Origin: Limimaricola variabilis | Lineage (GTDB): Bacteria; Pseudomonadota; Alphaproteobacteria; Rhodobacterales; Rhodobacteraceae | NCBI RefSeq assembly: GCF_014195545.1 | Contig: NZ_JACIBX010000011.1 | Coordinates: 1 to 64,000 of the forward strand | Reading direction: 5' to 3' | Length of the DNA stretch: 64,000 nt | Shown here: piece by piece, positions 52,183 to 63,412 of the stretch | Numbering within the stretch: position 1 is the first letter of the stretch | Layout: every line of letters starts with the position of its first letter | Notes under the pieces: model-generated | The model's database searches: none | What the model saw: the letters and a program-made list of their open reading frames with translations, nothing else | What the model was told of the DNA's origin: nothing | Made by a program: the position numbers and the translations under genes

Positions 52183-52934
52183 CAGCTTTCCTTGAGCGCG
52201 AGCGGGAAGCCGGCCTCGGCCATCAGCGCGTCCGAGCGGGTTTCGACCGCCTCCTCGATCTGCTGCATGAACAGGTTCGGCGGCAGGTTCGGCGGAATCT
52301 CGGGCAGGAACTCGATGATCGCGGTGCCGGGGCGGCGCATCACGCCGCGCCGGGGCCAGAATACGCCCACGTTGCAGGCCACCGGCACGCAGGGCTGGCC
52401 CAGCTCGCGATAGAGCGCGGCGGTGCCCATCTTGTAGGGGGCGACGACGCCCGGCGCGACGCGGGTGCCCTGCGGATAGATGATCAGCTGGCCCGGGTCG
52501 TCCCGTCCGGCGCGGACCTCTTCCATCATCTTTTTGATCGCGGCGCCACGGCGGCCCCTGTCGACCGGCACGCAGCCCATGCGCAGCGCGATCTGGCCGA
52601 GGATCGGCGCGTAGACCAGTTCCTTCTTCATGATGAAGCGGCCGCGCGGCACTGCGCCGTAGATCAGGATGATGTCGAGAAAGCTCTGGTGCTTGGCCGC
52701 GATCAGCACCTCGCCCTCGGGCGGGGTGCCGCGGATCTCGGTGCGCAGGTTCAGCAGCCAGTACGCCAGCCAGCGCACGAAGGCGCACCAGCGATGCGCG
52801 GCCGCCACCGCGCCGTCGCGGCTGCGAAGCGCCCAAGGCAGGTAGGCCAGCGCGATCGGCAGCATCGCGGCGTAGATCAGCACGCTGAACAGGAGGCTGC
52901 GCAGCCAGCGCCAGCCATAGGCGAGGCGGCTCAT
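52182..52934 (-). CDS. 1-acyl-sn-glycerol-3-phosphate acyltransferase (PlsC-like)
   Basis: A 250-residue membrane-bound acyltransferase that makes phosphatidic acid from lysophosphatidic acid. An N-terminal hydrophobic region (10-35) precedes the catalytic HX4D motif in KHQSFLDII near 81. The acceptor-binding motif reads YPQGTR instead of the usual FPEGTR, near 150. It is the third gene of a reverse transcript ftsE-ftsX-plsC-PPOX, with 4-base overlaps at each junction. Confidence 0.9.
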   Translation of the reverse strand: MSRLAYGWRWLRSLLFSVLIYAAMLPIALAYLPWALRSRDGAVAAAHRWCAFVRWLAYWLLNLRTEIRGTPPEGEVLIAAKHQSFLDIILIYGAVPRGRFIMKKELVYAPILGQIALRMGCVPVDRGRRGAAIKKMMEEVRAGRDDPGQLIIYPQGTRVAPGVVAPYKMGTAALYRELGQPCVPVACNVGVFWPRRGVMRRPGTAIIEFLPEIPPNLPPNLFMQQIEEAVETRSDALMAEAGFPLALKES

Positions 52935-53836
52935 GACTGCCGCTCCAGCATCCGGCGCGCCGCGAGCCGGGTCGCGCCGAAGGCGACGACCGCGGCGAGC
53001 GGCGGGATCGTCAGCAGCCACAGCCATTGCGCCCCGGCAAAGCGGATCCCGGTGAGCACGCTGCCGCTGTCGTCGCCACCGCCCGGCAGCAGTGCGACCA
53101 GCAGCCCGCCCAGCACCGTGCCGAGGCCCGCACCTGCCAGCGCGCGCAGCGTGAAGCGGCGGACGAAGGCGCGGGCGATATAGGCGTCGCGCGCGCCCAC
53201 CAGCCGCAGCACCCGGATCACCTGAGCATTGGCCGAAAGCGCCGAATGCGCGGCCAGCGTGATCATCGTCGCCGTCGCCGCGCCGATCAGCAGCAGCGCG
53301 AGCGCGCCCATGCCGCGCAGGCGTCCGGCGGCGGCGACCAGCGGCGCGCGCCAGCGGGTGTGATCGTCGAGCACGGCGCCCGGCACCTCGGCCTGCAGCC
53401 GCGCCCGAAGGCCGGTGGCATCGAAGCCGCGGCCTTCCTCGACGACCTCGATCAGCCGGGGAATCGCGAGCGCGTCGAGCGGCAGCTCGGGTCCGAACCA
53501 GGGTGTCAGCAAGGCCTGCTCCTCTTCGCTGTCCAGCGCCCGGGCCGAGGCGACGCCCGGCGTGGTGCGCAGCAGTTCCAGCGCGGCGGCGACCTGCGCG
53601 TCCATCTGTTCGGCCGGGGCCGAGATCCGCAGCGTCGCGCTTTGCGACAGCTCGTCGGACCAACGCGTCGCGAGCCGGCCGGCAGCCAGCGACAGCGCCA
53701 GCGCGAACACCGCCAGCAGCGCCATGGCAGTGGCGGTGAACAGGGTGAGCCGGGCGGTGAAGCCGGTGGGCGGCACCGAGCGATCGGCCTGCACGTCGCC
53801 CGCCAGCAGCGACAGCGCCATGCGCAGCGCGCTCAT
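52931..53836 (-). CDS. ftsX: Cell division protein FtsX
   Basis: A 301-residue permease-like partner of FtsE. It has a helix near 30-50, a periplasmic domain (about 55-165), and three helices near 172-195, 230-250 and 265-290. The cytoplasmic RVLRLVGARDAYIARAFVRRF is typical of FtsX. FtsEX controls peptidoglycan hydrolases at the division septum. It overlaps ftsE by 4 bases. Confidence 0.92.
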   Translation of the reverse strand: MSALRMALSLLAGDVQADRSVPPTGFTARLTLFTATAMALLAVFALALSLAAGRLATRWSDELSQSATLRISAPAEQMDAQVAAALELLRTTPGVASARALDSEEEQALLTPWFGPELPLDALAIPRLIEVVEEGRGFDATGLRARLQAEVPGAVLDDHTRWRAPLVAAAGRLRGMGALALLLIGAATATMITLAAHSALSANAQVIRVLRLVGARDAYIARAFVRRFTLRALAGAGLGTVLGGLLVALLPGGGDDSGSVLTGIRFAGAQWLWLLTIPPLAAVVAFGATRLAARRMLERQS

Positions 53837-54507
53837 AGATCCGCCCCCGCGGCGATCAGCTGCCGGTCCTTGAGCCTGAGCGTGCGCACCGAGACCTGCG
53901 CCTTGGCGGCCCGGATCAGGTTGAGGTCGTGGGTGGCGATCAGCACCGCCTTGCCCATGCGGTTGAGCTCGACCAGCAGCGACAGCAGCCGCTGCGACAT
54001 CTCCCAGTCGATGTTGCCGGTCGGCTCGTCGGCGATGATCACCTCGGGCGACATGATCACGGCCCGGGCCAGCGCCGCGCGCTGTCGTTCGCCACCCGAC
54101 AGCTCCGGCGGTCGGCGCTCGGCGTGGCGGGTCAGCCCGACCCAGCCCAGCAGGTCGGGAAGGTAGGCCGCCGCCTCGTGGTGCCGCCCCGCGACAGTGA
54201 GCGGTAGCGCCACGTTCTCGGCCAGCGGCAGATGGTCGAGGAACTGACAGTCTTGGTGCACCACGCCGATCCGCCGACGGTTGAGCGCCAATGCATCGCG
54301 GGCCATGCCGGTCGTGGCCTCGCCCCAGAACGCAACCTCGCCCGAGGTCGGCACCAGGTCGCCGTAGCACAGCTTGAGCAGGGTGGTCTTGCCCGCGCCG
54401 GAGGGGCCGGTAAGGAAATGGAACGATCCGGGCGCGAGCGACAGCGACAGGCCGGAGAACAATTCTCCGCCGCCGTAACTATAGGCCACGTCCCGAAGCT
54501 CGATCAC
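53833..54507 (-). CDS. ftsE: Cell division ATP-binding protein FtsE
   Basis: A 224-residue ABC ATPase. Walker A is TGPSGAGKTTLLKL near 33, signature LSGGERQRAALARA near 138, and Walker B VIIADEPTGNID near 158. The D-loop sequence TGNID is characteristic of FtsE. The GTG start at 54507 has GGGGA 6 bases upstream. The gene is divergent from the zinc-ribbon gene by 166 bases. Confidence 0.94.
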   Translation of the reverse strand: MIELRDVAYSYGGGELFSGLSLSLAPGSFHFLTGPSGAGKTTLLKLCYGDLVPTSGEVAFWGEATTGMARDALALNRRRIGVVHQDCQFLDHLPLAENVALPLTVAGRHHEAAAYLPDLLGWVGLTRHAERRPPELSGGERQRAALARAVIMSPEVIIADEPTGNIDWEMSQRLLSLLVELNRMGKAVLIATHDLNLIRAAKAQVSVRTLRLKDRQLIAAGADL

Positions 54508-54673
54508 TGCCGTCCCCTGTCTCTCGCTTCCTTCTGCCCGACCGGCGCCGGGGTTGCAATTGCAGCGCTGCATCATCGGGGCACCGCCGGGCGGCGCGTT
54601 CTTGGCGATGGGGCGGCGTGGGGCTAGTTTGGCCCGGTAGCCGGTCCGGCCCGGGCGCGAGGGGATGATACGA

Positions 54674-56332
<1,659 letters not shown>

Positions 56333-56342
56333 GGCGCAGCGC

Positions 56343-58829
56343 TCAGAACAGGTCGAGCAGCCTTTCGAGATAGTCGCGCTCGGCGCGCGGGCGTTCGCGC
56401 TCGGCGGCGCGCCGGCGGATCTCTCCCAGCAGCTCCTCGGCGCGTCGCGCCGGGTCGGTGCCTTCGAGCATCGAATCGTCGGTGCCGGCGCCACCGCGCC
56501 CGGCGGTGTCGCGGCCCAGCGGGTCGCGCTGTCCGGCGCCGTCGCCGCGCTGCCCCTCGCCGGGCTCGCCCGGCTCGCCCCGTTCGCCTTGGGCCAGCGC
56601 CTCGCCCAGCTCGCGCGCAGCGCCGCGCAGCGCCTCGGTCGCCTCGGCCTGACGGTCGATCGCCCCGGCAAGATCGTCGCGCCGCAGCGCCTCCTCGGCC
56701 CCGTCCATCGCCCGGCCGGCCCGGTCGAGCGCCTCCTCCGCGCGGCGCGCGGCATCGCCGTCCAGCCGGGGCAGGGCACCGCGCTGGCGCGCCAGTTCGT
56801 CGCGCAGCGCCTGCTGGCGATCCGCGAGGCTGCCCGGGCCCGGCATGTCGTCCTCGCCGGGTTGACCCTGGCCCGGCTGGTCCTGGCCCTGCTGACCTTG
56901 CTGACCCTGGCCGGGCTGGCCTTGGGGCCCCTGCGGCTGGCCGCTGCGGCCGTTGAAGCGGTCCTGCAGCTCACGGAACGCCTCGTCCGAAAGCTCCTGC
57001 TGATCGCGCAGCGACTCCTGCAGGTCCTGCATGGAGCGCTGCCCCGGCGTGGAAGGGCCGCTGCCCTCACCCTGCGCCACCTGCAGGTTCTCCATCATGC
57101 GATTGAGCTGCTCCATCAGCTCGGCCGCCTCGGCCATCCGGCCTTCTTCCATCAGCTCCTGGATCCGGTCCATCAGCGCCTGGAGCTCGTCCTGGGTGAT
57201 CTCCATGCTCTCGCCCTGGCCGGTCTGGGGCTCGTCGAGCCCGTCCTCGGCCGGCTGCGCATTCTCGGCCAGCATCCGCAGATACTCGTCGGTGGCGGCG
57301 CGCAGCTCGTCCATCAGCTCGGCGATCTCGTCGGGGCTGGCGCCGTCCCGCATCGCCTGGGCGAGCCGCTCCTGCGCCCGGCGCAGCCGTTCGCGCGCAT
57401 CGGCCAGCGTGCCGTCTTCGAGCTGCACGGCGAGGTCCCACAGCGCCTTCGCAATCTCGTCCTGCGCCTCGACGGTAAGCCCGCCCTCGGTCCGGCGCAG
57501 CGTGTCGAGCCGCCGCAGCGCCACCCGCAGCCGCAGATAGGTGGCCTCGTCCGGGAACACCTCCTCGGGCCGATGCGACACCGCGCGCAGCAGGTCGACC
57601 ACCCGACCGGCATTGTCGCGCGACCACAAGAGGTCGCGCCGCTGCTCGGCCACGGCGCGGGCGACCGGCTGGAAGAAGCGGCGGCCGGGCAGGGTGGCGG
57701 GGTAGGGCTGCGCCGCGCCGGTCTGGTCCGCCGCGTCGCTCACCTCGAGCGTGATCCGGACCGGCATGTTGGCAAAGGGATGCTCGGAAAAGTCGCCTGC
57801 GAGGATTTCCTCGATCTCGCGGCGGTCTCCGGTGAATGGCATCGGGAGGTCGACCACCAGCGCCTCGCGCGGATCGGGTTCGGCCACCAGACCATGGGCC
57901 CGCTCCACCGCCTCGACATCGAGGGTGATGCTCGCCTGACCAGCGACCACGCCGTGGTCGTCGCTGGCCCGGAAGGGCAGGGTCATCTGCCCCGGCCCGG
58001 CGGTGTCCAAAGGCCCGGCGACCGAAACCTGCGGCGTGGCGTCGGGGATCGCCCGCACCTCCCATTCGGCGCCGCCCGGCCCGTCGATCGCGATCCGGCC
58101 GTCACGGATGACGGTGAAGGACTGTTCGGGCGCCGAGGCGGCAGGCAGCTCGCCGGTGCGGCCCGAGACGGTCTCCGACAGGGTCAGCGCGCCGATCTCG
58201 CCATAGAGCCGCACGGTGATCTCACTGTTCTCGGGAACCGCGAGCGCGCCGGGCGGCTGGTCGGCGAGGTAGAGGGCCGGCTGGCCCGTATGGGCGGGCG
58301 GTTCGATCCAGCCTTCCCAGACCGGGCCCTGCGCGAGGCCATCCGTGCCGCCCGGCGTCAGCGCGGTGACCGAGCCCAGCCGCCAGACCGAGCCGAACAG
58401 CAGCGCCGTCAGCAGAAACAGCAGCGCGATGTAGCGCAGTCCGAAGGGGTCGCGCGCCGCGAGGCGCAGATCGGGACGGGCGGCGGGTGCGTTGGCGCTG
58501 CGGGCCCGCATCCGTTCCTGATGCGCGGCCCAGAGCGCCTCGGCCCCGCTGTCGCCTCGGCCCGTCGCCTGCGCATCCAGAAGCGCCGAGACCGGCCGTC
58601 CGGGCAGGCTGCGGTCTAGCCGGTCGAGCGCCTCCGCACGGGAGGGCCAGCGGAACCGCCAGAGCCCCCATCTGAGACCGGCAAGCCCGCCGAGGATCGC
58701 CAGCACCGCCCAGCCCCAGAACGCCTCGACCGGCAGCCGGTCCTGCCAGCCCGCGATCAGCGGCGCCAGCGCCAGCGCGATCACCGTCCAGAGCGGCCAG
58801 AAGGCGCGCAGCAGCCGTTCGGCCACCAT
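56343..58829 (-). CDS. TIGR02302-type (DUF4175) membrane protein
   Basis: An 828-residue protein. Helices near 10-28, 35-55 and 130-150 are followed by a beta-rich periplasmic domain. A very long helical region (about 430-800) rich in Gln, Glu and Met ends in low-complexity Gly/Gln stretches (for example near 640-660). This is the architecture of a Rhodobacterales family with unknown function, commonly beside lysA and argH as here. The frame stays open upstream without ATG, GTG or TTG. A CTG at 58892 would add 21 residues that look conserved, so the true start may be non-canonical. Confidence 0.8.
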   Translation of the reverse strand: MVAERLLRAFWPLWTVIALALAPLIAGWQDRLPVEAFWGWAVLAILGGLAGLRWGLWRFRWPSRAEALDRLDRSLPGRPVSALLDAQATGRGDSGAEALWAAHQERMRARSANAPAARPDLRLAARDPFGLRYIALLFLLTALLFGSVWRLGSVTALTPGGTDGLAQGPVWEGWIEPPAHTGQPALYLADQPPGALAVPENSEITVRLYGEIGALTLSETVSGRTGELPAASAPEQSFTVIRDGRIAIDGPGGAEWEVRAIPDATPQVSVAGPLDTAGPGQMTLPFRASDDHGVVAGQASITLDVEAVERAHGLVAEPDPREALVVDLPMPFTGDRREIEEILAGDFSEHPFANMPVRITLEVSDAADQTGAAQPYPATLPGRRFFQPVARAVAEQRRDLLWSRDNAGRVVDLLRAVSHRPEEVFPDEATYLRLRVALRRLDTLRRTEGGLTVEAQDEIAKALWDLAVQLEDGTLADARERLRRAQERLAQAMRDGASPDEIAELMDELRAATDEYLRMLAENAQPAEDGLDEPQTGQGESMEITQDELQALMDRIQELMEEGRMAEAAELMEQLNRMMENLQVAQGEGSGPSTPGQRSMQDLQESLRDQQELSDEAFRELQDRFNGRSGQPQGPQGQPGQGQQGQQGQDQPGQGQPGEDDMPGPGSLADRQQALRDELARQRGALPRLDGDAARRAEEALDRAGRAMDGAEEALRRDDLAGAIDRQAEATEALRGAARELGEALAQGERGEPGEPGEGQRGDGAGQRDPLGRDTAGRGGAGTDDSMLEGTDPARRAEELLGEIRRRAAERERPRAERDYLERLLDLF

Positions 58830-58929
58830 CCCGGCGCGGGTCAGCGCGGCAGGGCGTTTCAGATGCGACAGGGGATCGCGGGTCTCGGTCAGGGTCCGGG
58901 TGCTCCGTGGCGTTGCGGGATCGTCTCCA

Positions 58930-60195
58930 TCATAGCCATTCGGGGATGCTATCGCGCGCGATCATTTCCTCATAGCTCGGGCGGCGGCGGATAACCGCGA
59001 ATTGATCATCCCGCACCAGCACTTCCGGCACCAGAGGGCGGGCGTTGTATTCGCTCGCCATCGCCGCGCCATAGGCCCCGGCGGAACGGAAGGCCACGAG
59101 GTCGCCCTCGGCCACTGGCGGCAGTTCGCGGCCGCGCGCGAAGGTATCGCCGGTCTCGCAGACCGGGCCGACGATGTCCCAGGGCCGGGTCTCGGCGCCC
59201 GCCGCGGCCTCGGCCACGGGGATGATGTCGTGATGCGCCTCGTACATGGCCGGGCGGATCAGGTCGTTCATCGCGGCGTCGAGGATCAGGAAGTCGCGGC
59301 CCTCGCCGGATTTCGCATAGATCACCCGGCTGACCAGCAGCCCGGCATTGCCGGCGACCAGACGGCCCGGCTCGATCTCGATCTCGCAGCCCAGATGGCC
59401 GACCGTGCGCCGGATCAGCGCGCCGTAGTCGAAGGGGAGCGGCGGCGCCTCGTTGACCCGCTCATAGGGGATGCCCAAGCCCCCGCCGAGATCGAGGCGG
59501 CGGATGTCGTGGCCGTCGGCGCGCAGCGTCTCGGTGAGCTCGGCCACCTTGGTGAAGGCCGCCTCGAAGGGCGCGAGCTCGGTGAGCTGCGAGCCGATAT
59601 GCACGTCGATGCCGATCACCTCGATGCCGGGCAGGGCAGCGGCCAGCGCGTAGACCTCGCGCGCCCGCTTGATCGGGATGCCGAACTTGTTCTCGGACTT
59701 GCCGGTGGCGATCTTGGCGTGGGTCTTGGCGTCGACGTCGGGATTGACGCGGATGGTGATCGGCGCCGTGCGGCCCAGACCGCTCGCCACTTCCGACAGC
59801 GCCCGCAGTTCGGGCTCGCTCTCGACGTTGAACTGGCGGATGCCGCCTTCGAGCGCCATGCGCATCTCGTCGCGGGTCTTGCCGACGCCCGAGAAGACGA
59901 TCCGCTCGCCCGGCACGCCGGCGGCGCGGGCGCGGGCGTATTCCCCACCCGAAACGATGTCCATGCCGGCGCCCGCCTCGCCCAGAAGCTTGAGCACCGC
60001 GACGTTGCCCAGCGACTTCACCGCGAAGCAGACCAGATGCGGCATGCCGTCCAGCGCTTCCTGGAACAGCCTGAAGTGGCGCAGCAGCGTCGCGGCCGAG
60101 TAGACGTAGACCGGGGTGCCGACCTCGGCCACGATTTCGGAGATCGAGACGTCCTCGGCCATCAGCTGGCCGTCACGATAGAGAAAATGGTCCAA
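58930..60195 (-). CDS. lysA: Diaminopimelate decarboxylase
   Basis: A 421-residue PLP enzyme that makes L-lysine from meso-diaminopimelate. The cofactor lysine is in CFAVKSLGN near 58. LNLGGGLGIPY-like LDLGGGLGIPY lies near 223, and VGPVCETGDTFA near 340 carries the active-site cysteine contributed across the dimer. Length and motifs are typical. It is part of the reverse cluster argH-lipoprotein-DUF2834-like-lysA-TIGR02302. Confidence 0.96.
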   Translation of the reverse strand: MDHFLYRDGQLMAEDVSISEIVAEVGTPVYVYSAATLLRHFRLFQEALDGMPHLVCFAVKSLGNVAVLKLLGEAGAGMDIVSGGEYARARAAGVPGERIVFSGVGKTRDEMRMALEGGIRQFNVESEPELRALSEVASGLGRTAPITIRVNPDVDAKTHAKIATGKSENKFGIPIKRAREVYALAAALPGIEVIGIDVHIGSQLTELAPFEAAFTKVAELTETLRADGHDIRRLDLGGGLGIPYERVNEAPPLPFDYGALIRRTVGHLGCEIEIEPGRLVAGNAGLLVSRVIYAKSGEGRDFLILDAAMNDLIRPAMYEAHHDIIPVAEAAAGAETRPWDIVGPVCETGDTFARGRELPPVAEGDLVAFRSAGAYGAAMASEYNARPLVPEVLVRDDQFAVIRRRPSYEEMIARDSIPEWL

Positions 60196-60264
60196 GGTCC
60201 CGCTCCGCTTGCCGATATGCGCCGCGTCTTAGCAGATCGGGCCGCAATCGCCAGCGGCGCGGCG

Positions 60265-60570
60265 TCACAGCGGCCGGGTGCGTAGGAACAGGTAGAGCGG
60301 CAGGCCGCAGCCGACGCCGATCAGGATCGTCGCGGGAATCGCGGCCAGTGCCTCCCAGTTGCGGCGCACCCGCACCTCCGAGAGGATCCAGATCGTCAGC
60401 GCCACCCCGGCGATGGTGGCGTCCCACATCAGCCCCGTCGTGGCCGGGTTGGCCCGCCAGGCGGCGAACAGCCCCGACCAGGAATATCCGTTCTGCGCGA
60501 ACCAGGCGACGAACCAGCGCATCGGGTGCAGCGCGCCCCAGATCGCCAGCGCCAGCCAGAGCCACCTCAC
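60265..60570 (-). CDS. Small membrane protein (DUF2834-like)
   Basis: A 101-residue protein with about three hydrophobic helices (4-20, 48-68 and 78-98). It has a polar loop NGYSWSGLFAAWRANPATTG between the first two. The GTG at 60570 overlaps the stop of the small lipoprotein gene (GTGA). A DUF2834 match is from memory only. Located between lipoprotein and lysA genes. Confidence 0.72.
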   Translation of the reverse strand: MRWLWLALAIWGALHPMRWFVAWFAQNGYSWSGLFAAWRANPATTGLMWDATIAGVALTIWILSEVRVRRNWEALAAIPATILIGVGCGLPLYLFLRTRPL

Positions 60571-60695
60571 GGCAGCCCGCCCAAGCGACGATCGGTGCCG
60601 GTCTCACCATAGGGCAGCGTGGCGCCGGGCGCCTCGGGCACGCCGCCTGCGCCGCAGGCGGCCAGCAGCACCAGCGCCAGAAGCGCGAGCCTCAC
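60567..60695 (-). CDS. Small lipoprotein between argH and lysA
   Basis: A 42-residue lipoprotein. The GTG start overlaps the argH stop (GTGA). The signal peptide ends in the lipobox LLAAC (Cys14), leaving a short polar tail of 28 residues rich in Gly and Pro. Similar tiny lipoproteins lie next to lysA or dapF in other proteobacteria (LptM/YifL), but no clear shared motif is visible here. Confidence 0.75.
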   Translation of the reverse strand: MRLALLALVLLAACGAGGVPEAPGATLPYGETGTDRRLGGLP

Positions 60696-62080
60696 TTCAG
60701 CGCGTCCCGCCAGCGCGCGATCTGGGCGCGGACATTGGCGGGGGCGGTGCCGCCATAGGCGGTGCGGGAGGCGACCGAGTTCTCGACCGTCAGCACGCCG
60801 AACACGTCTTCGGTGATGCCCGCATGCACGGCCTGCATGTCCTCGATCGTCAGTTCCGGCAGGTCGCAGCCCTTTTCCTCGGCCCGTGCTACCAGCGATC
60901 CGGTGACGTGATGCGCCTCGCGGAAGGGCAGGCCGAGCTCGCGCACCAGCCAGTCGGCGAGGTCGGTCGCGGTGGAAAAGCCCGAGGCCGCAGCGGCGCG
61001 CAGGTTGTCGGGCTGCGCCGTCATGTCGGCGATCATCCCGGTCATCGCCGCGAGCGACAGCATCAGGTTGTCGGCGGCGTCGAAGACCTGCTCCTTGTCC
61101 TCCTGCATGTCCTTGCCATAGGCCAAAGGCAGCCCCTTCATCACCGTCAGCAGCGCCACGTTGGCGCCCATGATCCGGCCGATCTTGGCGCGGATCAGCT
61201 CGGCGGCGTCGGGGTTGCGCTTCTGCGGCATGATCGAGGAGCCGGTCGACCAGCGATCCGACATGGCGACGAAGCGGAACTGCGCCGAGGACCAGATCAC
61301 CAGCTCCTCCGACAGCCGCGACAGGTGCATCGCGCAGATCGTCGCAGTCGACAGGAACTCGAGCGCGAAGTCGCGGTCCGAGACCGCATCGAGGCTGTTG
61401 GCCATCGGGCGGTCGAAGCCGAGCGCCGATGCCGTCGCCTCGCGGTCGATCGGGAAGGAGGTGCCGGCAAGCGCGGCGGCGCCCAGCGGGCTTTCGTTCA
61501 TCAGCGCACGGGCATTGGCAAAGCGGGTGCGGTCGCGGCCGAACATTTCGACATAGGCCATCATGTGATGGCCCCAGGTGACGGGCTGCGCGGTCTGCAG
61601 ATGGGTGAAGCCCGGCATCACCCAGTCGGCGCCCGCCTCGGCCTGGCCCAGCAGCGCCTCGATCAGCGCCTTGAGCGCCTGATCGGCGGCGTCGCACTGG
61701 TCGCGCACCCACAGCCGCAGGTCGGTCGCGACCTGGTCGTTGCGCGAGCGCGCGGTGTGCAGACGCCCCGCCGGTTCGCCGATCAGCTGCTTGAGCCGGG
61801 CCTCGACGTTCATGTGGATGTCTTCGAGCGCGGTGGAGAATTCGAAGGTCCCGGCTTCGATCTCTGACAAGACCGTGAGAAGGCCTTTCCTGATCTCCTC
61901 CGCATCCTTAGGCTCGATGATGCCCTGCGCCGCGAGCATCGCGGCATGGGCACGGGAGCCCTCGACGTCCTGCGGCGCCAGGCGCCGGTCGTAGCCGATC
62001 GAGGCGTTGATCGCCTCCATGATCGCGTCCGGCCCGGCGGCGAAACGGCCGCCCCACATCGCGTTGGAGCTCTCGGTCAT
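60692..62080 (-). CDS. argH: Argininosuccinate lyase
   Basis: A 462-residue enzyme that releases fumarate from argininosuccinate to form arginine. The fumarase/aspartase signature [12 protein letters not shown] lies near 280, with [14 protein letters not shown] near 112 and [17 protein letters not shown] near the C terminus. The start ATG at 62080 lies only 24 bases from the divergent TlpA-like start. It heads the reverse cluster that ends with lysA and the TIGR02302-type gene. Confidence 0.97.
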   Translation of the reverse strand: MTESSNAMWGGRFAAGPDAIMEAINASIGYDRRLAPQDVEGSRAHAAMLAAQGIIEPKDAEEIRKGLLTVLSEIEAGTFEFSTALEDIHMNVEARLKQLIGEPAGRLHTARSRNDQVATDLRLWVRDQCDAADQALKALIEALLGQAEAGADWVMPGFTHLQTAQPVTWGHHMMAYVEMFGRDRTRFANARALMNESPLGAAALAGTSFPIDREATASALGFDRPMANSLDAVSDRDFALEFLSTATICAMHLSRLSEELVIWSSAQFRFVAMSDRWSTGSSIMPQKRNPDAAELIRAKIGRIMGANVALLTVMKGLPLAYGKDMQEDKEQVFDAADNLMLSLAAMTGMIADMTAQPDNLRAAAASGFSTATDLADWLVRELGLPFREAHHVTGSLVARAEEKGCDLPELTIEDMQAVHAGITEDVFGVLTVENSVASRTAYGGTAPANVRAQIARWRDALK

Positions 62081-62104
62081 CTTTGGGTCCTCAAGGGAAG
62101 TCAC

Positions 62105-62662
62105 ATGCGCAGCGTCATCATCCTCGGTCTTTACATGGCGGCCACGGGCCTTGCAAACGCCGGTCCCGCCGAGATCGAAGCGCTGCGCGAGGGCGACATG
62201 CGCAAGCTCGCGGTGCATGCCGAGCCGCGGGCCGGCTCCGAGGTGCCGTTCGAGAGCGCCGAGGGCGGCGAGATCACGCTCGGGGCCTTTGCGGGCAAGC
62301 CGGTCCTGGTCAATTTCTGGGCCACCTGGTGCGCGCCCTGCCGCGAGGAGATGCCGCAGCTCGCTGCCCTCCAAGAAACGCTGGGCGGGCCGGAATTCGA
62401 GGTGGTCACCATCGCCACGGGCCGCAACGAGCCGGCCGCAATGGAGCGGTTCCTGTCCGAGATCGGCGCCGAGGATTTGCCGCGCCACCGCGACCCGCGT
62501 CAGTCGCTGGCCCGGGACATGGGCGTGCTGGGCCTGCCGGTGACGCTGATCCTCGATGCCGAGGGCCGCGAGATCGCGCGGCTTCAGGGCGAGGCCGACT
62601 GGTCCTCAGACAGCGCGCGGGCGATCCTCGAGGCGGTAATCGCGGGCGAATACGACAGCTGA
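62105..62662 (+). CDS. TlpA-like membrane/periplasmic thioredoxin
   Basis: A 185-residue exported thiol-disulfide protein. A signal peptide or anchor (1-20, ending ANA-G) is followed by a redoxin domain with the active site [17 protein letters not shown] near 72-88. The cis-proline is in [10 protein letters not shown] near 137. TlpA proteins reduce partner disulfides, often for cytochrome c or oxidase assembly. AAGGGAAG precedes the ATG. A terminator with T tract follows the gene. Confidence 0.92.
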   Translation: MRSVIILGLYMAATGLANAGPAEIEALREGDMRKLAVHAEPRAGSEVPFESAEGGEITLGAFAGKPVLVNFWATWCAPCREEMPQLAALQETLGGPEFEVVTIATGRNEPAAMERFLSEIGAEDLPRHRDPRQSLARDMGVLGLPVTLILDAEGREIARLQGEADWSSDSARAILEAVIAGEYDS

Positions 62663-62686
62663 GGTCACCCTCCGCCGCGATGGCGG

Positions 62687-62710
62687 ACTCCGCAAATTCG
62701 CAGGAGTTTT
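62687..62710 (+). terminator. Intrinsic terminator after the TlpA-like gene
   Basis: ACTCCGC (62687-62693) pairs with GC-A-GGAGT (62700-62707, one bulged A) around AAATTC and is followed by TTT. A second perfect stem GGGGCGC/GCGCCCC lies at 62714-62732 and may serve the convergent gene. Confidence 0.6.
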
Positions 62711-62737
62711 CAGGGGGCGCCTGCCGCGCCCCGCTAT

Positions 62738-63298
62738 TCAGGCGGTGCCCGAGGTGGGCGACAGGCTCAGCGGGTCGATGCCTAGGCCCTTGAGCGCCGC
62801 GGACCACTTGTGCTCGTTGGCGCGGCCGAAGACCACGGCGTGCTGCGCCTCGCCGATCAGCCAGCCATTCTGCGCCAGCTCGTCCTCGAGCTGGCCCGGC
62901 CCCCAGCCGGCATAGCCCAGCGCCAGCAGCGAGAATTTCGGCCCGCGCCCATGCGCGATCTCCTCGAGCACGTCGAGCGTCGCGGTCATCGCCGTGCTCT
63001 CGTCGACCTGCAGCGTGCCCTGATCCGAGGCGTAGTCGGTCGTGTGCAGCACGAAGCCTCGGCTTTCCTCCACCGGGCCGCCGACATGCACGCGAATGTC
63101 GCGGATGCCGGGATCGGCGGTGATCTCGAGCTGTTCGAGCAGGTCCGAGAACCGCACCTCGGTCGCGGGCTTGTTGACGATCAGTCCCATCGCCCCCTCC
63201 TCGGAATGGGCGCAGATGAAGATCACCGCGTGGTCGAAGCGCGGGTCACCCATGCCGGGCATCGCGATGAGGAGCTTGCCGCTCAGGTCGGGGTTCAT
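62738..63298 (-). CDS. YqgE/AlgH (DUF179) family protein
   Basis: A 186-residue soluble protein. Family motifs are [47 protein letters not shown] and [16 protein letters not shown]. The fold is widely conserved in proteobacteria, but its biochemical role is not established. ATG 63298 is preferred to one at 63307 because a GGGGG-rich site is then better spaced. The start is 115 bases from the divergent DsbD-like gene. Confidence 0.9.
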   Translation of the reverse strand: MNPDLSGKLLIAMPGMGDPRFDHAVIFICAHSEEGAMGLIVNKPATEVRFSDLLEQLEITADPGIRDIRVHVGGPVEESRGFVLHTTDYASDQGTLQVDESTAMTATLDVLEEIAHGRGPKFSLLALGYAGWGPGQLEDELAQNGWLIGEAQHAVVFGRANEHKWSAALKGLGIDPLSLSPTSGTA

Positions 63299-63412
63299 GG
63301 CTTCCATCCCCCGATGATGTGATGCGCGGGGCACACGATCAAGGGGCGGGATGCGGCGCTCTCGCGCCGACGTGACTTTCCTTCGTGCGGGCGCGGGGTC
63401 ATCACTGCGGTC

